Origin: Tomocerus qinae
Lineage: Eukaryota > Arthropoda > Collembola > Entomobryomorpha > Tomoceridae
Length of the DNA stretch: 64,000 nucleotides
Direction of reading: 5' to 3'
Assembly (NCBI GenBank): GCA_020055645.1
Contig: CM034546.1
Span: 15,562,001-15,626,000, forward strand
Shown here: one piece after another, positions 55,201-64,000 of the stretch
Layout of the letters: every line of letters begins with the position of its first letter
Position numbering within the stretch: position 1 is the stretch's first letter
Program-made: the position numbers and the translations under genes
The notes under the pieces: model-generated
What the model was told of the DNA's origin: nothing
Databases searched by the model: none
The model's input: the letters and a program-made list of their open reading frames with translations, nothing else

Positions 55201-58173
55201 TACATCACCTATTAAAGGCTTTTTACAGTCACATCGATTGTCTAAACCGCATTGAAGAAATTTTGACTTATCGCAGAAATCATTTGGAGAAGGATTGTCG
55301 CACAGTTCTCCATGTTGAAGTTGTTCATAGTCACACATTTTGTCTTCCGTTTCAACAAATCCTGCTAAGCATGAACAAAAACCTAAGTCACAATGCGAAT
55401 TAGACACACATTGTTGACCACTGGATTTGCACTCAGTACCGGAAAGTAATTTACAGACTTGGTCAACAGAATCAAAAAGGGAATTATGAGAATTGTTGCA
55501 AGTGCATTTATGTTCAATACCACAATGAAGAAAGTTTTTTGGGTCACATAGGTCAACATCAAATTGGCATGGATGGTCATGCAATAAAAAGCAACGATTT
55601 TCTTCATTTGGATATAGACCAATATCACATTTACATAATTCATTTATGCATTGAGAGTTAGGTGCACATTTTTGGCTATCATTACTAACGTCACAGGGTG
55701 AATCATGAAGTAGAAAGCATGATTTTGTACTTTCATCAAAATATGCATTCGCATCTGCTGTTTCTTTGCAACCGCATTTTAAATCAGAATTACATTCAAG
55801 GAACTTTGATTGATCACATAAATCAGTTGAAATACCCTGTACACATTTTTCTCCATAATCCAGTTTAATTTTTTCACAAGTATTGCTTTCAGTCTGCACA
55901 AAGTCTCCTGTACATTCACATATAAACGACCCGTCAACCATTTCAGAGCATTCAGAATTTGTAACGCATTTTTGAGAAGTTGTAGACAAATCAAGAGTAC
56001 AGGGTGAACCAGCAAGTAAACGACAAGAGGAGTCACTCACTTCATAAATTGTATAATCAGGATCAGCACAATCACACAATTGTTTTCTGCCACAGGCCAA
56101 ATAAGACACTGGGTCACATAGGTCATTTTCAAAATTACAGAACATATTATAAGTTAGGAAGCAACGACCTTCTGCATTGGGTTGTAGACCAATATCACAT
56201 TTACATAGCTCATTTATGCATTGAGAGTTAGGTGCACATTTTTGGCTACCATTACCAACGTCACAGGGTGAATCATGAAGTATAAAGCATGATTTTGTAC
56301 TTTCATCAAAATATGCATTCACGTCTGCTGTTTCTTTACAACCGCATGTTAAATCAGAATTACATTCAAGGAACTTTGATTGATCACACAAATCAGTTAA
56401 AACACCCTGTACACATTTTTCGCCGTAATCGAGTTTATTTTTTTCACAAGTGTTTCTTTCAGTCTGTACAAAGTATGTTGTACACTCACATCTAAACGAC
56501 CCATCAACCATTTTGGAACATTCAGAGTTTGTGATACATTTTTGACTAGTTGGTGACACATCTTGAGTACAAGTCGAACCTGCAAGTAAACGACACGAAA
56601 AATCATCTTCATAAATTGTATTTTCAGGATCAGCACAATCACACTTTTGTTCTAAACCGCAAGCCAAATGGGAGACAGGGTCACAAAGGTCATTTTCAAA
56701 ATTGCAGATCGTGTTGTAAGGTAGGAAGCAACGACCTTCTACATTTGGATGTAGTCCAATATCACATTTACATAATTCATTTATGCATTGAGAGTTGGGT
56801 GCACATTTTTGGCTGCCATTACCAACGTCACAGGGTGAATCATGAAGAAGAAAGCATGTTTTAGTACTTTCATCAAAATATACATCATTTCCTGTCGTTT
56901 CTTTACAACCGCATTTTAAATCTGATTTACATTCAAGAAACTTTGATTGGTCACATAAATCTGTTGAAACACCCTGTACACAATTTTCTCCATAATCCAG
57001 TTTTACTTTTTCACAAGTTTTCTTTTCGGTCTGCTCAAAGTCTTCTGTGCACTCACATCTAAACGACCCGTCAACCATTTCAGAGCATTTAGAGTTTGTG
57101 ACGCATTTTTGGGTATTAGGAGACACATCTGAAGTACAGGACGAACCTGCAAGTAAACGACACGAGGAGTCACTTAATTCATAAATTGTATTTTTAGGGT
57201 CAGAACAATCGCACAATTGTTTTTGGCCGCAAGTCAAATAGGACATTGGGTCACATAGGTCGTTTTGAAAATTGCAAAATTTGTTGTAAGTTAGGAAGCA
57301 ACGCCCTTCTACATTAGGTATTAGTTCAGAATTACATTTGCAAACTTCGTTGATACATTCAGAATTAGGTACACACATTTGCCCATCTGGCGTACATTCT
57401 GCGTTCCCCGAAATAAAACACTTGTTTGTGCTAGGATCATAAATTGACTTTCCATTTTCGGGATCTTTGCATTCGCACCTCAAGTCTGCATTACATTCAA
57501 GATACTCTGAAGGATCACATGAATCAGCGGCTGGTCCAGGTTGACAAGGTTGTCCGTGTTGCAATAATACTTTTGTACATGACCTATTTTCATTTTCAAT
57601 GTATCCAGCATCACATTCACATTTGTTAGTGGCAACATTGCAATTTGCATGTTCAACGCACTTCTGCGAGTTCAAATTCAGGGCACATTGTGAACCTGCA
57701 AGGAGTCGGCAAGTGGAATCCAAAGTTTCAAACATAGTATCTTCTGGGTTATTGCAAACACAATTCATTTGCTTACCACAGTGCAAAAATGCCAAAGGGT
57801 CACACAAATCGCGGATTGTGTCACAGGTATTGCCATAGGTAATGAAACAGTGTCCCAATCCATTAGATTCTAAACCCTGATTGCATTTACAAATATCATT
57901 AATGCATTGCGAATTAGGCACACACCTTTTTTCACTTATTCCAAACCTGCAGCTTTTTTCAGCCTGCTTGAAACAAGTTTGGCTAGGAGACAGAAAAACC
58001 GAATCTGTTGGATCCAAACATTCACATCTTCCATTGACACACGTAGTAAAACGTTCGGCGTTAGGGTCACAATCTTTGAGTACAGCACAGAGTTGGCCTT
58101 GACTGTTCCCCAGGTGCAACTTGGTAAAAAATATCAGAATGAATAACAGTTTGAGTTTTGGAATTTGTGCCAT
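52285..58173 (-). CDS. Giant EB-module cysteine-rich surface protein, 1962 residues
   Basis: Single-exon frame of 5.9 kb. Residues 1-24 are a signal peptide. The rest is an unbroken series of roughly 45 Cys-rich EB/EGF-like modules (patterns LCDP..FL.CG…KC.C.D and QKC.PNSQCINE.CKC). Residues about 330-870 contain three nearly identical higher-order repeats of about 190 residues (each includes KLDYGE.CVQG.STDLCDQS, LLHDSPCDVGNGSQKCAPNS and NFENDLCDP). The C-terminus is a hydrophobic tail ending IALAIIRLLE, suggesting a GPI anchor or membrane anchor. A long extracellular stalk or coat protein is inferred, while ligands and role are unknown. Absence of introns over 5.9 kb is notable. It is paralogous to the 650-residue gene at 45108-47060. 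Many short frames on both strands inside it are shadows. Confidence 0.9.
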   Translation of the reverse strand: MAQIPKLKLLFILIFFTKLHLGNSQGQLCAVLKDCDPNAERFTTCVNGRCECLDPTDSVFLSPSQTCFKQAEKSCRFGISEKRCVPNSQCINDICKCNQGLESNGLGHCFITYGNTCDTIRDLCDPLAFLHCGKQMNCVCNNPEDTMFETLDSTCRLLAGSQCALNLNSQKCVEHANCNVATNKCECDAGYIENENRSCTKVLLQHGQPCQPGPAADSCDPSEYLECNADLRCECKDPENGKSIYDPSTNKCFISGNAECTPDGQMCVPNSECINEVCKCNSELIPNVEGRCFLTYNKFCNFQNDLCDPMSYLTCGQKQLCDCSDPKNTIYELSDSSCRLLAGSSCTSDVSPNTQKCVTNSKCSEMVDGSFRCECTEDFEQTEKKTCEKVKLDYGENCVQGVSTDLCDQSKFLECKSDLKCGCKETTGNDVYFDESTKTCFLLHDSPCDVGNGSQKCAPNSQCINELCKCDIGLHPNVEGRCFLPYNTICNFENDLCDPVSHLACGLEQKCDCADPENTIYEDDFSCRLLAGSTCTQDVSPTSQKCITNSECSKMVDGSFRCECTTYFVQTERNTCEKNKLDYGEKCVQGVLTDLCDQSKFLECNSDLTCGCKETADVNAYFDESTKSCFILHDSPCDVGNGSQKCAPNSQCINELCKCDIGLQPNAEGRCFLTYNMFCNFENDLCDPVSYLACGRKQLCDCADPDYTIYEVSDSSCRLLAGSPCTLDLSTTSQKCVTNSECSEMVDGSFICECTGDFVQTESNTCEKIKLDYGEKCVQGISTDLCDQSKFLECNSDLKCGCKETADANAYFDESTKSCFLLHDSPCDVSNDSQKCAPNSQCINELCKCDIGLYPNEENRCFLLHDHPCQFDVDLCDPKNFLHCGIEHKCTCNNSHNSLFDSVDQVCKLLSGTECKSSGQQCVSNSHCDLGFCSCLAGFVETEDKMCDYEQLQHGELCDNPSPNDFCDKSKFLQCGLDNRCDCKKPLIGDVLFDDNTNMCYLLHNSDCEPEGQQCAPNSECLFLNTKYTCECQANMQPNTQGLCFLSYENSCKVSNDMCDPFEYLECGDEEKCNCKNMTNSVFEEIDGKCHLMSGSECTPDGQPCVSNSICDIQTKSCVCQQNFHSTDARICVPNTLGFGDLCSPINDKCNPERFLHCNSTTSVCDCLHSNSWYSSTTQMCYYLAEANCRVNAEQKCIPNAICNNDGVCQCKDGLFANENKLCYVDYLCKCNATHSHSDLCDPMQFLECGLLGVCDCKNFKDNWYNSTSKSCQTLATGNCSSTAYGDVKLQSCVEKASCNDKGFCECEQNFTANSTKFCTLGYGKNCLQDSNGKEFCNPENYLECSRNGRCGCKNYQYSFYDENTDYCFLIEGAPCSLDGQKCGRNSKCMWRHNEKDFKCTCADGFTPNENRLCFLPYNSTCSLKHDLCDPDGFLNCGLHQKCDCRDPTFSIYNADSKRCQLLANSVCYQGGRQQCVENAACLITPGGNSLCKCLGNFTINDSGLCSLLHGVPCNKNENKCDSKRFLTCSEYGSCICQNIQTTSYDPQTNYCYLKVGARCNSTQNGQKCIPNSHCDSLTNTCSCNNEPWLLEANSLGHCTIPYSKPCSTDNDLCDNRSFLQCNKENLCNCKRPENSLFNSKSGACELRAGVSCSLNNSITQNCFFGSECKPVGGGGSNDYVCTCVDKLSPNSNKICQLKHQQMCELDSNDFCDSAAFLSCDLPSKRCECHMPYTIFNDITQKCERLPEGPCLTQENEPTCIANSYCNSNTKTCVCDEGYEFSKTNHSCLKSHGVKCNTTNECNEDNLLECLGGQCVCKKGYFPDEESGPSTRCLPGYLQSCNAEFPCVYESGLICTADSLCQCIRPNEQIFEPEKRKCVGLPGTPCSFDDIQLANTTTSFCVSNADCLFSINGTGMGICQCNLGYVADDYKVCISGGNSFAFSSCIAILTVQIALAIIRLLE

Positions 58174-60393
58174 TTTAAATCAAGCAGTAGGGTTATTTTA
58201 AGAATGAAGGTTTTTATTTTGGTACTATATCTGAGCTGACACAAAGTACAATATTATAGCAAGCAGGAACACTATTATTTTTAGCTGTGCAGTGGCTAAG
58301 GGAATTATACACAGTTTATTAGTCTACATTTAAGGAAAACAAGTTATTATATGATTTCTCTTTGTTTTAAAGGATTCAATGTTCCATCCTTGTTTCATTT
58401 CATTTTTGGATAACAGGACAGTTTAACGGTCATAAGTACACATAACAAGGTTATCTTATAAACACGGCAAGGATAAGTATCAGTGTTGACGATAAAGTAA
58501 TATTATCATATTTGAAAAACATTAAATTGTCATCATGTACCAATAATCTTATTACAACTGCGATTATAAAATGAAGTTTATGTGTTAATTCCAGCATAAG
58601 ATACATCAGTCACATGTAAAACCATTTATTCCAAATCACTTCCGTGGATTTCATCAATCATTGTATTTATAACGGCAATAAGGAAAAATGAAAAGCATGC
58701 ATAGGACTAAATGTTGTTAATATAGTATAAGTAAATTCATGTTCATTAATGTCACAAAAAATTAATCTTACAGCTTTAGGTTATGGAAAATTTAATTTTT
58801 GGCGTCATATTTCTGTTTCAGCAATGATGCATGTTGGTAATATAAAGCCAAGCTTTATATCAAATCAATCAAGCTTACTTAATCACGAATAAACTGACAA
58901 TTTTTCTAATCATAATGCCTTTTCGTTTATCATTTAAAGAATCTTAAATCGATTTATATAGTTTTTATTTATTATTAACACAAATATATGTTGCAATGCA
59001 TTCATCATTTCCTAATAATTTGCAAATTAAAAGCTACATGTATAAAAGATTAAAACATGTAAATTGAATCAATCATGATTACGGTGTGACATATTTGTGT
59101 CACTTTGAGGATCAACTTTTAGCAATTTAAAAACAAACAATTTAAAAATAAAGAGATTAAGAGAGAGAGAGAACAATAAAAATTTGTTATTACATCATAT
59201 TACCTTCAACAACAAAGTATGAACAACGAAAATTATCCCTTGTTATTCCAATGTCACCTTTTGTTACCTCATTCAAAATTTTCCCTTCTTTTGCCATATG
59301 TTGGATACCCAATGGAAATTTTCCCTTATTTTAATGTAATATTCTGTCACATACCAGCTACCTCTCAATTTACCCACCGACTAGCCACTTTTTCGGCCAC
59401 CTAGCCACTACCCACCGGTCACCTGCTAGTTGAACTCTGATTACCGTCAGTTAATTTACAAAGACTGTATTTTAAAACTGTTACTTTAAGCGGTGCTATA
59501 CTATTTTGCAGTAAATACAGTTAATAACTTGAAGAAAATTGCCTTTTTCAGTTTATGATATATTGTCCCCCAATCACGTTAACACCTTTTCCATAATGCC
59601 AACTGTTCAACAGTTTACGTATTTTGATTTACAATATACTTGCATGATTTTCGTGAAACTGTTTTAGAAACATCCTTCCCAGTTTTTTTAATGCAATTTT
59701 GAAACTCAAATTCAATTATCAAAATATAATAGATACTATATCAAAATATTATTTAATTTTAAAACAGTTTTATGTTTTCAAATTGCTCAGTTTAAAAAAT
59801 CGTATTGCAGTAATTAGTCAACTGTTAAATTTTGTTGTTACAGTTGAAAATGGTCTCTAATGGTCAGATTTAGATTAAGGAGGCTTACAGAAAGTTTTAA
59901 GAGTATCTGATAGTATATTTTCATTAATTTAAGATCGTATATTTCTAAGCTATGTTGTTCAGCCAAATGCAACATTTTAACGTATAATCAACAACTAATT
60001 AAACATGAATTTCATTGAAAAAATAATTTTTCATTTTTATGAATAATTATCTGTATGCTAATCAAACGCTATAATACGAATGTGGTTTCATGCTCATGCT
60101 ATTTGGACCTAAGGGCATTTATACAGAGAAAATCAAAGCAAAACTGGGACAGTGATGCTAAATTACTTGTACACTTATATCAGTGAGATCTACCATTCAT
60201 TTCAGAAACAACATTTAGTGCCAATTTTAATTTCAAAATATATTTTATTATTAATTATAATAAAATCCACCCGTCAAAGACAGCAACTAATAAAAATTCA
60301 AGTAATGGTTTACATCAATTAAGTTAAGGCTCCACTAATTAATAATAATATAGTGGCTCAAATGGATGAAATAGGAACGACAGTATAGTTTTA
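58174..60393. other. Intergenic, no gene seen
   Basis: 2.2 kb of AT-rich sequence without a convincing exon. It has a short (GA)n run near 59160-59175 and a CTAGCCAC/CACCGGTCACC-type phrase repeated near 59380-59425. It contains the promoter of the giant EB-module gene at its left end. Confidence 0.5.
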
Positions 60394-61527
60394 TTATTTG
60401 ACGTAGCCAGCACAAACTCCATTCACCGCATCAACAGCGCTTGTATAAGATGACAAATGTAAAGCAAAACGGCCATTTAATTTTCCTTCAAATGATCCTT
60501 CAACCGAATTTCTTTTATGTGGCTTTAGGGTAGTAATTGATCTTCCATGAGCTTTAAGAATGATTTCTACTTGGTCTGTCCGCATATCTTTTGCTTCATA
60601 AGTAGCGTGAGCAGTGAACGGGATACCTGCTACTAAGTCCTCCACGATGCAAACGGTAGAACAAACTTGAACATGAGCGTTGCTGGCAGCTTTGACTGTC
60701 ATATCTCGTCTAACTCTCATTTCCCTATTTCTATATATAGTTAGCTCGGTGTCTTCTGGTTCATCTGAATTCATTTCGAATTGACCACCCACGTCCGAGG
60801 AACCATACCATAATGAAAAAGATAGTTCCACTTGATGAATTCCTTTCCACTCCAGGTTTTCAGTAAGAGTAAATCTTTCTTGGACAGTTTTTCCATGATC
60901 AATGGTTTGAAATATGTCAGTATTAAAAGTATTGCGAATGTCTTCTTGACCTATTAGTTCAGTCTTATTTGGCAATTTACCTGGAACCTGAAACACGAAA
61001 TGGGACAACTTCACATTTAAAGGTGGGTAAAATGATCGCAGAACTTGATAAGATCGTCGGATTTCCTCTTTTCCTTCGTAAGAAATAAATATTGCACTTT
61101 CGTCAACTACAACTTTGCCACCTAAAGTCATCCCTGCTATTTCCCCGCGACCAATTAGGACATCCAGGTCAGCACGGGAACCCACTGGAACAGCGTTATT
61201 TGGAAAGGAGCCACCATATCCTTCAACCCATTCCAGTAAGCAGTTGTCAGGATTTGTTAGCACTTCGTATGTGTCGTAGTCAATAGCTACAGAGTCGAAC
61301 GTGATGAAAATCTTCCCTTTGGTTGGAGAGATTCTCCCGGGAATCCACTTATCCGCATGATAAGCTCGACCAACGTATTCTTTTGACCCGCTTTCGATGC
61401 TGAATGCAGGAATGTTTCCATAGCCTTCAGAAACCCATTTCAGCTCACAGTCTACGGAATTTCCTACAGTAATTGGTGTTAGAAATGTGAACAAAAGAAC
61501 GAAAACCGCTATTATTCTCACAGACAT
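60394..61527 (-). CDS. Natterin-like secreted protein (DM9 repeats + aerolysin-type domain), intact
   Basis: Single-exon frame of 377 residues. Residues 1-22 are a signal peptide. This member has the clearest DM9 signature: CELKWVSEGYGNIPAF (27-42), KEYVGRAYHADKWIPGRI (49-66), YDTYEVLTNPDNCLLEW (84-100), then a second repeat with VLIGRGEIAGMTLGGKV and SYQVL. The aerolysin-type half starts near LIGQEDIRNTFNTDIFQ and contains ENLEWKGIHQVELSFS and VQVCSTVCIVEDL. It ends at VCAGYVK. The C-terminus lacks the charged extension of the other members. It is the most diverged copy in the window. A TATAAG at 61601-61596 on this strand, about 70 bases before the start, may be its TATA box. The stop codon overlaps an AATAAA on the minus strand. 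Confidence 0.87.
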   Translation of the reverse strand: MSVRIIAVFVLLFTFLTPITVGNSVDCELKWVSEGYGNIPAFSIESGSKEYVGRAYHADKWIPGRISPTKGKIFITFDSVAIDYDTYEVLTNPDNCLLEWVEGYGGSFPNNAVPVGSRADLDVLIGRGEIAGMTLGGKVVVDESAIFISYEGKEEIRRSYQVLRSFYPPLNVKLSHFVFQVPGKLPNKTELIGQEDIRNTFNTDIFQTIDHGKTVQERFTLTENLEWKGIHQVELSFSLWYGSSDVGGQFEMNSDEPEDTELTIYRNREMRVRRDMTVKAASNAHVQVCSTVCIVEDLVAGIPFTAHATYEAKDMRTDQVEIILKAHGRSITTLKPHKRNSVEGSFEGKLNGRFALHLSSYTSAVDAVNGVCAGYVK

Positions 61528-63769
61528 TGTTAATGTGACCGATACAAAAATCCAACTGTAAGAAGTGTTTTAACTGCTCTAAAATCATATACCGGCTTAT
61601 ACATATCCTCCAGCAAATGCAAATACTATTGCAAAATCGCATTCGATAACGCTAATCCAATGATAATACTGTTCATGAATTTGTTATACACTGTGAAGAA
61701 GAAAGGACCTACGGACTCTTAGACAAATATTGGTTATATTTTTGTTACGCTATATATACACCAATTAAATTGGCATTACTGACGAACAATAGTATATCCA
61801 CCACAACTACTTTTTTTGGAATGCAACAAAAAAATTTGACAAAAAATTGCATGCGTAATAGTCATTAAAACTAAAACTAAATTTAAATTGAAAATTCTTC
61901 CGTAGGCCGAATAGTTGGACTTGAAAAAGGCTGTAGAAGTCATGTTTTGATTTTTACAACGTTAATGTTCCTTTTTTAAGATAAAATATTATAACATAGA
62001 AACCTGTCTTTAGTTATTTCATTTTGCATTATATAGATGAAACAATAAAGTTAAGAAAGCCCCGGCATTAACTATCTAAGTTATTGCATTACACAATTAT
62101 GATAGTTAACAAAGTGTTTATAAAAGTTATTAATCTTACAATATTATTGTCAATATTGCAACATATTATTAGTAAGACCATCTTTAAACCAAACCTAGGT
62201 CTTTTTCGTTAATTATATAATTTCCAAAGATAGATGATAATTTTAATACTATCAGATTTAAATATTAAGTTTGTTATACATGGGCATAAAACGTATCTGA
62301 ATCGAATCTATCATGATTACTGGATTAAAGGTTTACGCGGTTTACGATGTCAGGTTATGTAAATAAAAAAACTCTCTGTGCTGCAAATCTAGATATAAGC
62401 CCGTACTCAAATATGAAATGAAAGTTAATACATTCCGCTAAATCCAATAAATGATTAATTACGATTTAATACCTGACGATTAAAATTGAGTACAATGTCA
62501 AATATTACTATTCCAAACGGTGCATGGACATCATGATTTAAATCGAATTATTACACAATGGAATAAAACCTCCACTGAACATTTACAGCAACATTTACAT
62601 CACAAGTCACGAGTCACAACGCATAGTTTATATATACCATTTTAACGTAATATAGTGTATAGTTACTTGGAACATGGTAAAGTTAATTACAAATTATAAA
62701 GTTAGCCCACTGCAGGGAACAAAAAAGTACTACTTTTCGAAATAAAGCAGTCCGTTTTACCTTTTTAGCCTTAGTACATAAAAAGTGAAAGTAAATGGGG
62801 CACGCTGCTACATCAAAAAAGACAAAAAAGCAAAGAAAGACGTTTTTGTTCACTGGCCCACATTAAATTGTTTCTATGAACAAGAAAAGCCGCAATTAAT
62901 TCCTGTAAAAGTTCTGCTGTAAACTAATACACTAAAGTCACATTTTTAAACCAACTAGACAATGACTTTTAGCCATAATTTGATGTAAATTGTTTTTGTG
63001 CAGGGTTTAAGATGATTTTGTTAATCGGTCAGACACTTAGAAATTAAAATGAGTGCATACAGGTAATCAACATCATGACTATAAACGTAAATTGACGCGT
63101 ACGTAATGACTAACTTTGTATGTATCCATGATCCATGCATTATGCATATACAATATGTGACGCATCATAAAATATGAACTCATTAAAGAATGCGTAGACA
63201 GGACACAGAAAACATCCCGGCACATATTACATACATAATATATGTGATATAATATGTATATTAGTATATACATATTATGTAAACCTCTGACTGAATCTAC
63301 AAGATGGATGTAGGGTTTTAGTTAGGTAATAATTCTGACAAACAGTAAAAATTGCTAATACCTGCAAATAAAATAAATCTAAGATTTTAGAATTGTAATA
63401 TTTTATTGATTCGATGAAAACAAATTGTATAAAAGGCCAATTAAAAATCTGACAAAACAGAATATGTGATGGAATCACTTAAATACGCATATTAGCATTT
63501 ATGGTTTTCATTTATGGCTTGGCAAACTTGGCATTTGTTGAGTACATGAATAGACTTCATAAATCAAAGATAATTCGACGTTTATCAAAAAATCCTTTTT
63601 TCTGTCATTTTGAGATTATTTGGAAGATTTTTGTCAGAGAAAATTAATGCAATCCAGTAATTACTTCCATAGTTGTGCTTTCAGTCGTGATTATACATCA
63701 GAGAACATAAGACATAATATAATAATTAACTTTTATTCATTTTTATGTGAGGAAATTTTGCTCCAAAGG
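61528..63769. promoter_or_regulatory. Divergent region between natterin-like gene and DNase II-like exon
   Basis: 2.2 kb between two divergent genes. No reading frame of protein character. A dyad-rich ATATGTGATATAATATGTATATTAG-type AT stretch lies near 63235-63280. Confidence 0.4.
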
Positions 63770-63894
63770 ATGGGCAATATTATTCCATTGATACTACTAG
63801 TTTTACAATCATTTATTACTTCTTCTTTGGCCGAGAGAAATGAAAGAAATTTTTCTCAAAATATATTTAGTGATGGAAGCGATTTTCAACTCGG
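63770..63894 (+). CDS. First exon of a probable DNase II-like gene (runs out of the window)
   Basis: ATG at 63770 begins a signal peptide (MGNIIPLILLVLQSF…). The exon ends DGSDFQL plus two bases before GTAAGA at 63895. Length, signal-peptide layout, Asn/Asp/Glu-rich end and phase 2 donor all match exon 1 of the DNase II gene (12497-12609, 38 codons with phase 2 donor). A nuclease gene head-to-head with a natterin-like gene also fits the local pattern. No catalytic part is in the window, so the family call is an inference. An upstream in-frame ATG at 63620 is possible but would place 50 extra polar residues before the signal peptide. Confidence 0.55.
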
Positions 63895-64000
63895 GTAAGA
63901 AAATCTTCTATAGAAAATATGTTAAGTACAAGGTACAACCTAATGATTCTTCTAAACACTTTCTTTTGAAGTAGACAATTGTTTATCATCTATGGCCAAG

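Noticed and set aside
2280-61527. Recent bacterial gene transfer as origin of the aerolysin-fold genes
   Set aside because: They carry animal DM9 repeats, signal peptides, spliceosomal introns in some members and local base composition. An old origin cannot be excluded, but nothing shows recent transfer.
1-64000. tRNA, rRNA, retroviral, Polinton or LINE coding regions
   Set aside because: No cloverleaf, rRNA core, reverse transcriptase, integrase or capsid-type sequence was recognised on either strand. Only short non-autonomous elements are visible.

Overview
This is eukaryotic DNA, AT-rich, with short GT-AG introns, AATAAA signals, satellites and small foldback transposons. The secreted protein families (DM9 plus aerolysin-fold 'natterin-like' proteins, EB-module cysteine-rich proteins, DNase II, DNA/RNA non-specific endonuclease) point to an arthropod or related ecdysozoan. 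A springtail-like hexapod is possible, but the species cannot be fixed from sequence alone.

Layout. 1-1100 is a 20-bp satellite. 2.3-5.4 kb holds two divergent intact natterin-like genes. 5.9-7.4 kb is a 25-bp satellite, followed by a two-exon natterin-like gene (7613-8869). That gene and its flanks recur as a second, broken copy at 17.5-20.0 kb. 10.1-11.8 kb is degenerate AATCATGA-rich repeat. 11.9-13.9 kb has a natterin first-exon relic head-to-head with an intact DNase II gene. 14.3-21.5 kb is mostly repeats, a 100-N gap and the broken duplicate. 22.0-23.6 kb is another broken natterin-like copy. 27.4-33.0 kb is a natterin-like gene with a Thr/Ser-rich tail next to a very large mucin-like reading frame built from coding minisatellites. 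33.3-33.5 kb is a DNase II relic. 34-39 kb is repeats and foldback elements. 39.2-44.5 kb is a natterin-like gene head-to-head with a seven-exon secreted DNA/RNA endonuclease. 45.1-47.1 and 52.3-58.2 kb are EB-module proteins of 650 and 1962 residues. Between them is a J-domain, coiled-coil and C2H2 zinc finger gene (49.0-51.3 kb). 60.4-61.5 kb is a further natterin-like gene, and the window ends with the first exon of a probable second DNase II-like gene.

How the genes fit together. Nearly every protein gene encodes a secreted or surface product. Natterin-like genes (DM9 lectin-type repeats followed by an aerolysin-type pore-forming fold) repeatedly lie head-to-head with secreted nuclease genes, at up to four places in 52 kb, counting relics. 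My inference is a tandemly expanded secreted-effector cluster (immune, digestive or salivary) in which a membrane-acting protein and a nuclease are kept together and may share a control region. The cluster has been reshuffled by segmental duplication, with different members decaying in different copies.

Coordinates of spliced genes come from manual splice-site and phase matching. No transcript evidence was available.
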